This document shows positions 35,373 to 45,631 of a stretch of DNA of 64,000 nt, in pieces. The stretch is from NCBI GenBank assembly GCA_017557665.1, contig JAFYYI010000034.1:1-64000 (forward strand). The letters run 5' to 3'. Position 1 is the stretch's first letter. Each line of letters starts with the position of its first letter. Position numbers and translations under genes: made by a program. The DNA comes from Muribaculaceae bacterium (lineage in GTDB: Bacteria; Bacteroidota; Bacteroidia; Bacteroidales; Muribaculaceae). The notes below the pieces were generated by a model. The model made no database searches. It worked only from the letters and a program-made list of their open reading frames with translations, and was not told the DNA's origin.

Positions 35373-36818
35373 ATGAAGACCGAGCGCAAGATTCCCCCTC
35401 CCCTCGTGTCCGCCATCCCCGTGGCGGTGCTCATCGGCTTGTTGGCCGTCGTTATCGCCCTGTTCGGCAGCGACGCCCTGTCCGGAGGCAGCCAAATAGC
35501 CCTGCTGATGGGGCTGGCGGTGTGTGTGACCATCTCGATGGTCTGCTACCGCGTGCCGTGGAAGACGTTTGAGCGGCAGATGTGCAAGACCATCGGTGAC
35601 ATTGCCGTCACCTTGCTGATCCTGTTGACGGTGGGTATGCTCTCCGGGTCATGGATGATCAGTGGCGTGGTACCCACGCTGATCTACTATGGCGTTCAGA
35701 TTTTGTCACCCAAGTTCTTTCTCGTGAGTGCCTGCATCATCTGTGCACTGGTTTCGCTGCTCTCTGGCAGTTCGTGGACAACGGTCGCCACCATCGGTGT
35801 GGCTTTGCTGGGCATCGGTCATGCTTTGGGCATCAACGAGGCATGGACAGCAGGAGCCATCATTTCGGGATCCTACTTCGGTGACAAGATGTCACCCTTG
35901 AGTGATACGACCATCCTGGCATCATCCTCGGTGGGCGTTGACATCTTTGAACACATACGCTACATGACGCTCACCACCACGCCATCTATACTCATTACAC
36001 TGATTATTTTCCTGATAGCCGGATTTGGCCATGGTGCAGATGAAGCCCTTCATGTGAACCAGTATACCGACGGTCTGGCTTCAACCTTTAATATCTCGGC
36101 ATGGACGCTGTTGGTACCGCTCATCACGGGTATTCTCATTGCCAAGAAGGTGCCCTCGCTCATCGTGCTATTCGCCTCATCGGTGATGGCGGGTGTAATG
36201 GCGCTCTTCCTGCAGCCCCATATCCTCACCCAGATTGCCGCCGACGCCTCGTTAAGCAATGCAGCAGCGCTGGCCAAGGGTCTTACCATCACATTCTACG
36301 GTGCTACGGCCATCGAGACGGGCTTTGACTCTCTTAACGAGTTGGTTTCCACTGGCGGTATGGCAGGCATGTTGAACACCATCTGGCTCATCATTTGTGC
36401 CATGTGCTATGGCGCCGCGATGGTGGCAAGCGGCATGATCGAGAGCCTCACGAGAGTTATCATCCGATTTGTCCGCACGCGCTTCAGTCTCGTCACCTCG
36501 ACGGTGGGCACAGGTATCTTCCTTAACCTCACAACCGGCGACCAGTTTATCAGCATCGTGCTCACGGCCGATGTGTTCCGTGATGTGTACAAGCAAGAGG
36601 GCTATGAGCCACGACTGTTGAGCCGCACCACCGAAGATGCCGCCACGGTGACGTCGGTGCTCGTGCCGTGGAACACCTGCGGCATGACACAGGCGACGGT
36701 GCTCGGGGTCCCCACCCTCACCTATCTGCCCTATTGTTTCTTCAACATCCTGAGTCCGTTGACAACCATGGCCGTTGCCGCCATAGGCTGGAAGATAAAG
36801 CGTCGTGATAGAGGTTAG
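35373..36818 (+). CDS. nhaC: NhaC family Na+/H+ antiporter
   Basis: 481 residues from ATG 35373, with about 12 hydrophobic helices. The conserved family segments LLSGSSWTTVATIGVALLGIG and SGSYFGDKMSPLSDTTILASS are present, as is the late TEDAATVTSVLVPWNTCGM motif. It exchanges Na+ for H+ (or organic substrates such as malate with H+ in some members) across the inner membrane. It is transcribed alone, divergent from the signalling run and convergent with the M1 peptidase gene. Confidence 0.9.
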   Translation: MKTERKIPPPLVSAIPVAVLIGLLAVVIALFGSDALSGGSQIALLMGLAVCVTISMVCYRVPWKTFERQMCKTIGDIAVTLLILLTVGMLSGSWMISGVVPTLIYYGVQILSPKFFLVSACIICALVSLLSGSSWTTVATIGVALLGIGHALGINEAWTAGAIISGSYFGDKMSPLSDTTILASSSVGVDIFEHIRYMTLTTTPSILITLIIFLIAGFGHGADEALHVNQYTDGLASTFNISAWTLLVPLITGILIAKKVPSLIVLFASSVMAGVMALFLQPHILTQIAADASLSNAAALAKGLTITFYGATAIETGFDSLNELVSTGGMAGMLNTIWLIICAMCYGAAMVASGMIESLTRVIIRFVRTRFSLVTSTVGTGIFLNLTTGDQFISIVLTADVFRDVYKQEGYEPRLLSRTTEDAATVTSVLVPWNTCGMTQATVLGVPTLTYLPYCFFNILSPLTTMAVAAIGWKIKRRDRG

Positions 36819-36824
36819 AGGTTA

Positions 36825-36920
36825 GATTTTAGATGATATGGGTTGGCATCTGTTCCCTGATGTCTAGAGTCTGATGTCTAAGGTCTAAGGTCTGATGTCT
36901 GATGTCTAAAGTCTAAAGTC
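36825..36920. repeat. Heptamer repeat array between convergent genes
   Basis: Units GTCTAAA, GTCTGAT and GTCTAAG with period 7. This array lies downstream of both nhaC and the M1 peptidase, unlike the leader arrays. It reaches the stop codon of the latter. No T-run hairpin was found here. Confidence 0.85.
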
Positions 36921-39372
36921 TTAAAATCCAGTAAGCATTTTCCTTGAGTTTGTTCATCAGTGCCGGCTCCAGGTCGGGATGTTTGTCAATCCATTGTTCG
37001 ACAAGGGTTTTGGCCTCGTCGCTCTTGTGGCCTGACAACAAGCCTGAGAGCCAATAACCCGGGAAGAAGATGTCGCCTGTCTGCTGAATTTCAGGCAGGG
37101 CGTCAAGGGCTGGAACGAGATAGCGGTTGGAGAACGGTTCCCGCGTCGGGTCGTTGAGCAATGCCAGCATATCCCGTGCCCAAGGCTCTACACGGCGGTT
37201 CTCGGCCTGCAACAGTTCGTTGAACAATTGCTGCTGCACCAACGTGTCGGGGGTACAAGCACGTGAAATAAAGTCAAACTCACGCCGCTGGTCCTCGTTG
37301 TTAAGGCGGCTGCGCTGCACGTCGAGAATCTCTTGCCACTGTTTAGGCCTCATGATGGCAAGGTGATAGGCCATGCGCATATAGTCGCGGCTATTCAGGA
37401 AGGTCGTGCTTTGTTTTTCCCAGATTTCATCCATTTTGTCCACGACTGTGGGCGAGACGGCTTTGATGGAGAGTTGCCGCAACAAGGTCTGGCGTACCGA
37501 TTGCAGGCTGTGCTGCTGTGACAATTCAAACAAGCGCTGCTCGGTGGCGGCACGCTCCTTGTGGTCAAGGCATGCCATCACGTCGCCAACGAAACTGCAT
37601 GTCGTGGAGGCAATCAGTTCGTTTTTCTCATGCGTGAGGAATTCAAGCAGCACCTTTGTCAGTTCCTGAGCCGTGATGTTGCCCAGATGGAAGTTCTCAT
37701 AGAGGTTGAGCACGGCGGCATAGCGGGTCAGGTCATTGTCGGCCATTGTCTTCCAAGCCTCGGACATCCTCGAGATGCCCTCACGATCAAGTTTAAACTG
37801 GCCATAGCCATTGGCATTGCTGTTAAGAAACAGGCCCTTACTATAGCGAGATGAGATCTTGCTCTCGTAATCATCCATATAAATGGGGTGCTGGCAAAAC
37901 CTGCCGTTCTCATCCACATAGCCGATGTCAAAGCCCTGCTTCCATACCAGGTTGCGGCCATAGGGGTCGGACTGAACCACACGGACAAGGTCACTCATGC
38001 GGTTGGAATAGATGACCGGCATTCCTTTCTGCTTGACCCACACGTCGCTAAAGGATTGGGCGCTGTGCTCGGGGTTGAAACGGTCGAGTTCGACGATGAG
38101 GTCATCCCAACTGGCGTTACCATAGGCATATCGGCTGAGGTAGGAGCGCAAGCCGTCCCGCAGGTTGTCGGCGCCCTTCTCTTTCTCAAGTTTGCTCATC
38201 ATGATGGGGGCCTTGTGATAGATGATATTGCCATAAAGCAAGCCCGCCTTGTTCATGTTGTCCAGCGGCTGCTGGATGGGGTGCGCGCCCTCGGTCCTGT
38301 CGGTGCTCATCGCCAGCGGATAGTGGGTCTTGACGAAAGCCAGGTCGTGGTTGATATCAGGGAACTGTTCTCGGGCAATTTTGTCGGCCATGAAATTGGC
38401 ATAGACCTCCTTGGTCCAAACATCGTCAAACCAACGCATGGTCACCAGGTCGCCAAACCACATGTGGGCCGTCTCGTGGGCAATGAGGTTGAGGCGTGAC
38501 AATTCCTCGTCGGGTGTCGGTTCCGGGCCGAGGAAAATGCGCTGGTCATTGAACTGGATGCAACCCGGATGCTCCATGCCACCGAACTGGTAGCCTGGCA
38601 AGACAATAAAGCCATATTTCTCAAACGGGTACGGAATTCCCGTGTATTCCTCCATCCAGCGTAAGGAAAGGGCCACCTGGTCAAACACGATGGGCAGCTG
38701 CGCCACCTTCTTAGGGTCGGTCTCACGGTACAGGGCAGTAATCTCACGGCCATCACGCATGGCGGTCTGCACGTTAAATTTTCCAGCCGTGAACGAGAAC
38801 AGGTAGGTGGGAATGGGCTTTTGGGTTTCGTTACTGATGCTCACCCACCCCTCAGGGATGTCCAGTTTCAAGTCAAAAACAGCCTTCAAGTCAGGCTGGT
38901 CAAAGCAGGGGAACACGCTGCGGGCATGGTCGGGCACAAACAAGGTGTACATATAATCCACGTTACGGTTCAGGGCCTTGTCTCCGCTATAACCGCTGAG
39001 TGAAACCGAATTCTCGCCCTTTACGAGAGATTGCGCGGGAATCACGATGTGCTCGTTGAGCAAAACCGTCTTTAGGGTCTTTTCATTAACAAGCATCTCC
39101 CGGGACAACTGGCTGGCATCGCCCTGGAAATCGATCTGCAGGTCTTCGTCACCTGACCAACTGAACAATATCGTTTCTTCGAAATAAACGGGTCTGGTCT
39201 TCTCGGCAGGCAACGAGAACGACAGGTTATATTTCACGTCGCTGATATGGGCCGAGCGGTAAATGGCCAGTTCGCGGGACACACCATCCACAACAGGAAC
39301 GGCCGCTACAGCCTCAAAAGCCGACAATAGCATGGCGAGGGCAAAAAGACAATATATGACAGGCTGTTTCAT
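36913..39372 (-). CDS. M1 family zinc aminopeptidase, secreted
   Basis: 819 residues from ATG 39372, opening with a signal peptide (VIYCLFALAMLLSAFEAVA). The metal site is HETAH (H299, H303) with E322 in WTKEVYANF. The exopeptidase motif usually written GAMEN is GGMEH here (264-268), a change seen in some bacterial M1 enzymes. It is an ERAP-like full-length M1 protein with a C-terminal helical domain. It should remove N-terminal residues from peptides in the periplasm. The track-long frame from 39420 adds 16 residues before the signal and is not favoured. A -7 box is at 39449-39456. Confidence 0.93.
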   Translation of the reverse strand: MKQPVIYCLFALAMLLSAFEAVAAVPVVDGVSRELAIYRSAHISDVKYNLSFSLPAEKTRPVYFEETILFSWSGDEDLQIDFQGDASQLSREMLVNEKTLKTVLLNEHIVIPAQSLVKGENSVSLSGYSGDKALNRNVDYMYTLFVPDHARSVFPCFDQPDLKAVFDLKLDIPEGWVSISNETQKPIPTYLFSFTAGKFNVQTAMRDGREITALYRETDPKKVAQLPIVFDQVALSLRWMEEYTGIPYPFEKYGFIVLPGYQFGGMEHPGCIQFNDQRIFLGPEPTPDEELSRLNLIAHETAHMWFGDLVTMRWFDDVWTKEVYANFMADKIAREQFPDINHDLAFVKTHYPLAMSTDRTEGAHPIQQPLDNMNKAGLLYGNIIYHKAPIMMSKLEKEKGADNLRDGLRSYLSRYAYGNASWDDLIVELDRFNPEHSAQSFSDVWVKQKGMPVIYSNRMSDLVRVVQSDPYGRNLVWKQGFDIGYVDENGRFCQHPIYMDDYESKISSRYSKGLFLNSNANGYGQFKLDREGISRMSEAWKTMADNDLTRYAAVLNLYENFHLGNITAQELTKVLLEFLTHEKNELIASTTCSFVGDVMACLDHKERAATEQRLFELSQQHSLQSVRQTLLRQLSIKAVSPTVVDKMDEIWEKQSTTFLNSRDYMRMAYHLAIMRPKQWQEILDVQRSRLNNEDQRREFDFISRACTPDTLVQQQLFNELLQAENRRVEPWARDMLALLNDPTREPFSNRYLVPALDALPEIQQTGDIFFPGYWLSGLLSGHKSDEAKTLVEQWIDKHPDLEPALMNKLKENAYWILRL

Positions 39373-39448
39373 AACAGTTTCATTATAAAGATATCTGACG
39401 GAGTGGAACCGAAGTAGCATCTGCCGATATTCGGTTTTATCGTTTCTG

Positions 39449-39456
39449 CAAAGATA
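39449..39456 (-). promoter_or_regulatory. -7 box for M1 peptidase (TATCTTTG)
   Basis: The plus strand reads CAAAGATA 77 bases before the ATG. Confidence 0.6.
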
Positions 39457-39493
39457 ATCATTTTCTTGGAATTCTCTGACGAGATGCTCAAGT

Positions 39494-39527
39494 AAAAACC
39501 CCTGCCTGACAACGCGTCAAGCAGGGG
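39494..39527 (-). terminator. Terminator of groES-groEL
   Basis: In the sense direction a 12-bp stem CCCCTGCTTGAC / GTCAGGCAGGGG with 5-base loop is followed by five T. It lies 51 bases after the groEL stop. Confidence 0.9.
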
Positions 39528-39577
39528 CATTCCTATTAAACTATTTAATTGCTATGAAACAGCCTTGATGGATGGGA

Positions 39578-41221
<1,644 letters not shown>

Positions 41222-41240
41222 CTATCTTCATTTATATCAA

Positions 41241-41352
41241 ACAACTTAAACAATTGGTAACAACTTAAACAACTTAATTATTTATAAGATGTTGTTTCGG
41301 TTGTTCATAGTTGTTCTTGTTGTTTGACAAGTTCATAGTTGTTTGATTCTTC
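41241..41352 (-). repeat. Inverted repeat in groES-groEL spacer
   Basis: Several AACAACTTA-like words on the left and GTTGTT words on the right can form an extended, imperfect hairpin in the groES-groEL mRNA. It might be a processing or stability element. Confidence 0.5.
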
Positions 41353-41355
41353 TGA

Positions 41356-41628
41356 TTATTCCACGACGATGGCCAGGATGTCGTTTTGACGCATCATGAG
41401 CAACTTCTCACCGTCGATTTCGATTTCGTTGCCGGCATACTTGCCATAGAGCACGGTGTCACCAGGCTTGACGATCATCTCCTCGTCCTTGGTGCCGTTA
41501 CCTGCGGCACGCACTTTGCCCTTGAGAGGTTTTTCCTTTGCGCTGTCGGGGATGATGATGCCGCCGACCACTTCTTCTGCCTTAGCCGGTTCGATGAGAA
41601 CACGGTCGTTTAATGGTTTAATAGTCAT
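41356..41628 (-). CDS. groS: Co-chaperonin GroES
   Basis: 90 residues from ATG 41628, giving the standard start [14 protein letters not shown]. The mobile-loop region ([18 protein letters not shown]) and the [27 protein letters not shown] segment are typical. It caps the GroEL ring. The frame extends upstream to 41718, but the extension has no family match. The upstream region carries a sigma-54-like site rather than a clear TAnnTTTG box. Confidence 0.98.
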   Translation of the reverse strand: MTIKPLNDRVLIEPAKAEEVVGGIIIPDSAKEKPLKGKVRAAGNGTKDEEMIVKPGDTVLYGKYAGNEIEIDGEKLLMMRQNDILAIVVE

Positions 41629-41684
41629 GATTTCTCTAATGTTTTTAAATATTGTAGATGTAATGAATTTTCGAAATGCCAACG

Positions 41685-41700
41685 TGCAACGAGTGTGCCA
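41685..41700 (-). promoter_or_regulatory. Sigma-54-like -24/-12 site upstream of groES
   Basis: The sense strand reads TGGCACACTCGTTGCA, matching the consensus TGGCAC-N5-TTGCA exactly. It ends 57 bases before the ATG. No activator-binding site is identified. Confidence 0.5.
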
Positions 41701-41920
41701 ACGACATAAAACCGACAAATTGTCACCCCACTACTGACAATTCTCACACTGTCGCAGCCAGCCAGATATATTGCAGCGCCAATAATGGCAATACTCATAT
41801 AGCAGCAGGCATACACCCGGTATATAATCAATGTCGCACATCCAATCAAGGATGCGCGACATCATATCGGCAGTTATCATCTTGCCCTTGATGGTTCAAA
41901 GACTTAATGATTAATCAGTA

Positions 41921-42598
41921 TCAATCAACGTTGTTAAGGATATAATTGATCATGTCGATAACATCTGTGAGATTGACTTCGCTATCTTCATTGAAGTCAG
42001 CGTTCTCAATCACGAAACCCTCGGCTCCATCATTGAGGATATAATTGATGTAGAGGATAACGTCGGTGAGGTTAACATTGGTGTCATCATTCACATCACC
42101 CAAAATGACATGATGAGGCGTGCCCACACTGATGGTAGCCGTGAAATCCTCGGGATACATTACAGGTCCAACATTACCAACTACGCCATAGTTACCACCG
42201 GAGATGGTAAACGAGTAATCACCACTTGCATCCTCGGGGGCCACTACCGTGAGATTGGCCAGAATACCTGTCCAGCCATCAAGGATATCGTTATTGGCAT
42301 TGAAATCGTAATTGTATATCGCGATATTCACTGCACCTTCTGGTGTACCATAACTAAAACTGCCGAGCACTCGGGCGGTCTTTTTGACTTTTGTCACAGA
42401 AAAGCCGTCAGGGATACTCACCTTAAAGCCCAATGAATAGATTGGGTCATCACAAGTAAAAGTAATGGGGAGAACAAATGTCTCACCAGGAGCCACAGTC
42501 ATGTCGGGCATATAGAAATAGCCCATCATTCTTGAGTCTGCACGATTAGCATTCACCTCAACGTCATTGGCCTGGGCCGACAGTCCCATCAGTGCCAA
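41921..42598 (-). CDS. Cohesin-like / dockerin protein, signal peptide frameshifted
   Basis: The readable frame covers 225 residues. Residues about 30-160 resemble a cohesin-type beta sandwich (VAPGETFVLPITFTCDDPIYSLGFKVSIP ... GILANLTVVAPEDASGDYSFTISGG). The last 60 residues are a type I dockerin with two DxNxDxxVNLTD loops, very like that of the deiminase. The frame has only a TTG at its 5' end and lacks the start of the signal peptide. An ATG at 42627 begins MKKVLFIF but hits a stop after a T6 tract. A single extra T would give a standard signal peptide, MKKVLFIFLGLALMG, continuous with this frame. It is therefore a disrupted, phase-variable or mis-sequenced gene. Confidence 0.75.
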   Translation of the reverse strand: MALMGLSAQANDVEVNANRADSRMMGYFYMPDMTVAPGETFVLPITFTCDDPIYSLGFKVSIPDGFSVTKVKKTARVLGSFSYGTPEGAVNIAIYNYDFNANNDILDGWTGILANLTVVAPEDASGDYSFTISGGNYGVVGNVGPVMYPEDFTATISVGTPHHVILGDVNDDTNVNLTDVILYINYILNDGAEGFVIENADFNEDSEVNLTDVIDMINYILNNVD

Positions 42599-42627
42599 GC
42601 CTAAAAAATAAAAAGTACTTTCTTCAT
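42599..42627 (-). other. Out-of-frame start of the cohesin-dockerin gene with T6 tract
   Basis: ATG (42625-42627) and eight codons are followed by TAG. The homopolymer is A6 on the plus strand at 42603-42608. One added base restores the frame. Confidence 0.75.
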
Positions 42628-42814
42628 AACATAAATATTTACCAATTCTTTTTGCAAATATAATCTAAAAAGACAGACCATTCCATATAATTAAAGAGAT
42701 TTAACAGATTTTGTCCGTCAAGATGCTGTGTTCACCTGATTGATGACTGCATGCCCCTTGAACATGGCATGGATTGACAAAAAAGCACAAAAAATGTTAC
42801 ACAATTTAATTATA

Positions 42815-42846
42815 TTGGTCGGAACGGGAAAAAATGAGTAAGTTTG
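42815..42846 (+). promoter_or_regulatory. Promoter of the WG-repeat lipoprotein gene
   Basis: TTG at 42815-42817 and TAAGTTTG at 42839-42846, separated by 21 bases, fit the Bacteroidetes -33/-7 pattern; the ATG follows 37 bases later. Confidence 0.65.
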
Positions 42847-42882
42847 CCAAAAATTTAGCGAAACCACATCTATACAATAACA

Positions 42883-44400
42883 ATGAAGTTTTTATCGAGA
42901 ATCGCACTCGCCGCATTGGCGGCACTGATAATGACCGCCTGCGGCGGCAATGAAGCCACCTATCAATACAAGACGCAATATCTGCCCGTGCAACTCGTGG
43001 GCAGCGAGAAATGGAGCATCATCGACGTGAACAACGGCGAGGTGGTCGCCAAGGACGCCTTTACCAACGCTCCGTCACCTGTCGTGTCGGGCATGTTCTA
43101 TGTGATGAACGACGATGGGAGTTACGACTTCTATGACGTGAGCGCCCCGACCCAACCGGTGGCCGGTCACTTCGGCAGTGTGACAGCCTTCAGCGACGAC
43201 GGGGTTGCCGTGGTGAGCAAAGTTGGTGGCCCGTTGTGTGTCATTGACCGCAAGGGCAATATCGTCAAGCAGTTGCCTAACGAGATTTCGCAATGCTCGA
43301 TGTTCTCACGCGGCATGGCCGCCATCCAGAACGATAATGGCCAGTGGGGCTATATCAATGCCAGTGGAGACACCATCATCCCCACGCACTACAGCAGCGC
43401 CAACATGTTCCTGTATAACGATTATGCGATGGTCATCGATGCCAACCAGCAGAACGACAGCACTGTCAGTTTCACGGTCATCGACAAGACCGGCAAGGTC
43501 ATGTTCACCAAAAACAGCACCGAATACCAGCCCATCCAGCCCTACTTCATCAATGGTGTGCTGCCCGTGGTGAAAGGTGACTCGCTGGTGTGCCTCAACG
43601 AGCACGGCAAGGAGGTCGCCAATCCTATCGACGACAAGGAGAAAGTGGAAAAGGGCGGATATGCCGACTTTTCCCGCACCCCCTCGGGCGATTATATCGT
43701 CGTGAAGGAAAAGAAGGTGGGCATGGTGGACAAGGACAACAAGCCGTTGATTCCCATCAAGCATGATAACCTTATCGACATCAACGGCGAACGCCTGATT
43801 GCTGTCGATGGCGATACCTACCATATCGTCGACCGTAACGGCAACGACGTGGGTAACGTCAAGTTCCAGAACGCCCACGTGAGCGAGGACAACCCATTCG
43901 CCACCCGCGGCTTCATCGACACCGACCTGGCTGCCGCCTCGATGATGATGATGTTTGACGAGACCAGCGCCTGTGGTGCTGACGCCAAAACCACGCTGAT
44001 GGACATGAACGGAATGGTGGGCACCGACGCCACGCCCTATATCGGCAACAACTCGCTGATCATGCCCCAGGGCCCCTACATCATCCAGTACGTGTTTGAC
44101 CGCGAAGTGGCCAGTGCCAGTGCCGACAGCACCAGCGCGGAGTTCAACTATGACGCCAAAGTGAAATGCGTCATTATTTCGCTCAATGTCAAGCACTGCC
44201 CCGCCAACACCGAGCCGACCATTGTCACCAAGGTTGAGAACCGCCTGGGCACCAAGGGCTTTGTATTCGCCAGGGATGGCATCTTCTGCAGCGACTACCT
44301 GACAGCATTGACGATGGGCTATGAGAAAGGCATCATCAACTTGATTTACTACATGCACTTCAACGAGTCCGTCCCCCAAGAGAAGAAGAAAAGAAATTAG
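42883..44400 (+). CDS. WG-repeat lipoprotein
   Basis: 505 residues. A lipobox (LAALIMTACGG) marks a lipoprotein. Several WG (KWG) beta-repeat units follow, e.g. WGYINASGDTIIPTHYSSANMF with later units near VGMVDKDNKPLIPIKHDN and HIVDRNGNDVGN. The last 150 residues lack clear repeats. WG-repeat lipoproteins are frequent surface or periplasmic proteins of Bacteroidetes with no established biochemical role. It has its own promoter and ends just before the repeat leader of queD. Confidence 0.85.
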   Translation: MKFLSRIALAALAALIMTACGGNEATYQYKTQYLPVQLVGSEKWSIIDVNNGEVVAKDAFTNAPSPVVSGMFYVMNDDGSYDFYDVSAPTQPVAGHFGSVTAFSDDGVAVVSKVGGPLCVIDRKGNIVKQLPNEISQCSMFSRGMAAIQNDNGQWGYINASGDTIIPTHYSSANMFLYNDYAMVIDANQQNDSTVSFTVIDKTGKVMFTKNSTEYQPIQPYFINGVLPVVKGDSLVCLNEHGKEVANPIDDKEKVEKGGYADFSRTPSGDYIVVKEKKVGMVDKDNKPLIPIKHDNLIDINGERLIAVDGDTYHIVDRNGNDVGNVKFQNAHVSEDNPFATRGFIDTDLAAASMMMMFDETSACGADAKTTLMDMNGMVGTDATPYIGNNSLIMPQGPYIIQYVFDREVASASADSTSAEFNYDAKVKCVIISLNVKHCPANTEPTIVTKVENRLGTKGFVFARDGIFCSDYLTALTMGYEKGIINLIYYMHFNESVPQEKKKRN

Positions 44401-44573
44401 AAATAAATTAGGAATTAGGAGTTAGGAATTAGGGCTATCGCATTCTGTCCGTTCTGTCCGTTCTGTCCGTTCTGTTCATTTCGTTCATTTCGTCCGCGCG
44501 TGCGCGACAACTAGGGACTAAGGACTAGGGACTAAGGACTAAGGACTAAAAACTAAAAAACTAAAAACTAAAC
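44401..44573 (+). repeat. Four-part repeat leader of queD
   Basis: In order: TTAGGAA-type heptamers (44401-44434), TTCTGTCCG/TTCATTTCG nonamers (44442-44497), a GC palindrome CGCGCGTGCGCG with GACAAC (about 44494-44510), then CTAGGGA/CTAAGGA/CTAAAAA heptamers to the ATG. Confidence 0.9.
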
Positions 44574-44576
44574 AAT

Positions 44577-44936
44577 ATGTATTACGTTAAAAAGACATTA
44601 GAGATTTCATCGGCCCACATGCTGTACCTCGACCACAACAGCAAGTGTGAGAACCTGCACGGCCACAACTGGATCGTGAACGTGTACTGCAAGGCCAAGG
44701 AGCTTGACGATAATGGCATGGTGACCGATTTCACCATCATCAAGGAGATGGTTCACGGCAAACTCGACCACAAGTACCTGAACGAGGTGCTCGACTTCAA
44801 CCCCACGGCCGAGAACATCGCCCACTGGATTGTCGAGACTGTCCCTAACTGCTACCGTGCCGACGTGCGTGAGAGCGCCAACAACCTGGCCATCTACGTC
44901 AAGGACGAGGACGACGACGTGGAAGTTAATAGTTAA
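44577..44936 (+). CDS. queD: 6-carboxytetrahydropterin synthase QueD
   Basis: 119 residues of the PTPS fold. The zinc-binding histidines are H14 (SSAHML), H28 and H30 (LHGHNW), and the catalytic cysteine is C24. It converts dihydroneopterin triphosphate to 6-carboxy-tetrahydropterin, the first dedicated step of queuosine synthesis. queE follows on the same strand 104 bases later, and queC and queF lie 3 kb away in the opposite direction. The start is fixed by the ATG right after the repeat array. Confidence 0.95.
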   Translation: MYYVKKTLEISSAHMLYLDHNSKCENLHGHNWIVNVYCKAKELDDNGMVTDFTIIKEMVHGKLDHKYLNEVLDFNPTAENIAHWIVETVPNCYRADVRESANNLAIYVKDEDDDVEVNS

Positions 44937-45033
44937 CAGTTAACAGTTAACAGTTAACAGTTAATAGTTCTAGATGATCTAGATTTTCTAGATAGTCTAG
45001 AACATCTAGGGACTAGGGACTAGGGACTAAAAA
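44924..45033 (+). repeat. Three-part repeat leader of queE
   Basis: AGTTAAC heptamers (44924-44967), CTAGATNNT nonamers (44969-45009), then CTAGGGA heptamers ending 7 bases before the ATG. The first units encode the last queD codons (EVNS). Confidence 0.9.
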
Positions 45034-45040
45034 CCAAACC

Positions 45041-45631
45041 ATGTACAAGGTTAACGAAATCTTCTGTTCGCTGCAGGGCGAGGGTTACAATACGGGTACC
45101 GCCAGCGTGTTTATCAGGCTGAGCGGTTGCAACCTGCATTGTGCCTTCTGCGACACGCGTCACGAGGAGGGCACGATGATGTCGCTGCCCGAAATCGTCG
45201 AGCAGGTGATGCAGTACCCCAAGGCTCCGCTCATCGTGCTCACTGGCGGTGAGCCGTCGCTGTGGATTGACGAGGATTTCGTGATGGGTCTCAAGCAGAT
45301 GACAGGCAAACGCATCGCCATCGAGACCAATGGCACCCGTCCCCTGCCCCACGGCATCGACTGGGTGACCCTGTCGCCCAAGACGGGCCTCGGCAACAGC
45401 GGCGATCTGCCCGTGGTGCTCACCCGTTGCGACGAACTCAAAGTCGTTTATCTGGGTCAAGACCTGACCCAATACGACAGCATCATTGCCGACCACCGCT
45501 ACCTGCAGCCCTGTTGGGTGAGCAACGAGAGCGACCGCAAGCGCAACATGCTGACCACCGTCCAGGCCGTAATCGACCATCCCGAGTGGCGCCTATCGCT
45601 GCAGACCCACCGCATCCTGGGGATTCAGTAA
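45041..45631 (+). CDS. queE: 7-carboxy-7-deazaguanine synthase QueE (radical SAM)
   Basis: 196 residues. The radical SAM cluster motif is CNLHCAFC (C30, C34, C37), preceded by the QueE signature FCSLQGEGYNTGTASVFIRLSG; LTGGEPSL follows. It rearranges 6-carboxytetrahydropterin to 7-carboxy-7-deazaguanine using a 4Fe-4S cluster and SAM. It is the second gene of a queD-queE pair. Confidence 0.96.
   Translation: MYKVNEIFCSLQGEGYNTGTASVFIRLSGCNLHCAFCDTRHEEGTMMSLPEIVEQVMQYPKAPLIVLTGGEPSLWIDEDFVMGLKQMTGKRIAIETNGTRPLPHGIDWVTLSPKTGLGNSGDLPVVLTRCDELKVVYLGQDLTQYDSIIADHRYLQPCWVSNESDRKRNMLTTVQAVIDHPEWRLSLQTHRILGIQ

Noticed and set aside
43306..44379. 357-residue minus-strand ORF opposite the WG-repeat lipoprotein
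   Set aside because: The plus-strand gene has promoter, lipobox and repeats; the opposite frame has none.
44401..45033. Repeat arrays considered as CRISPR
   Set aside because: Units are 7 or 9 bases without spacers; no cas genes in the window.
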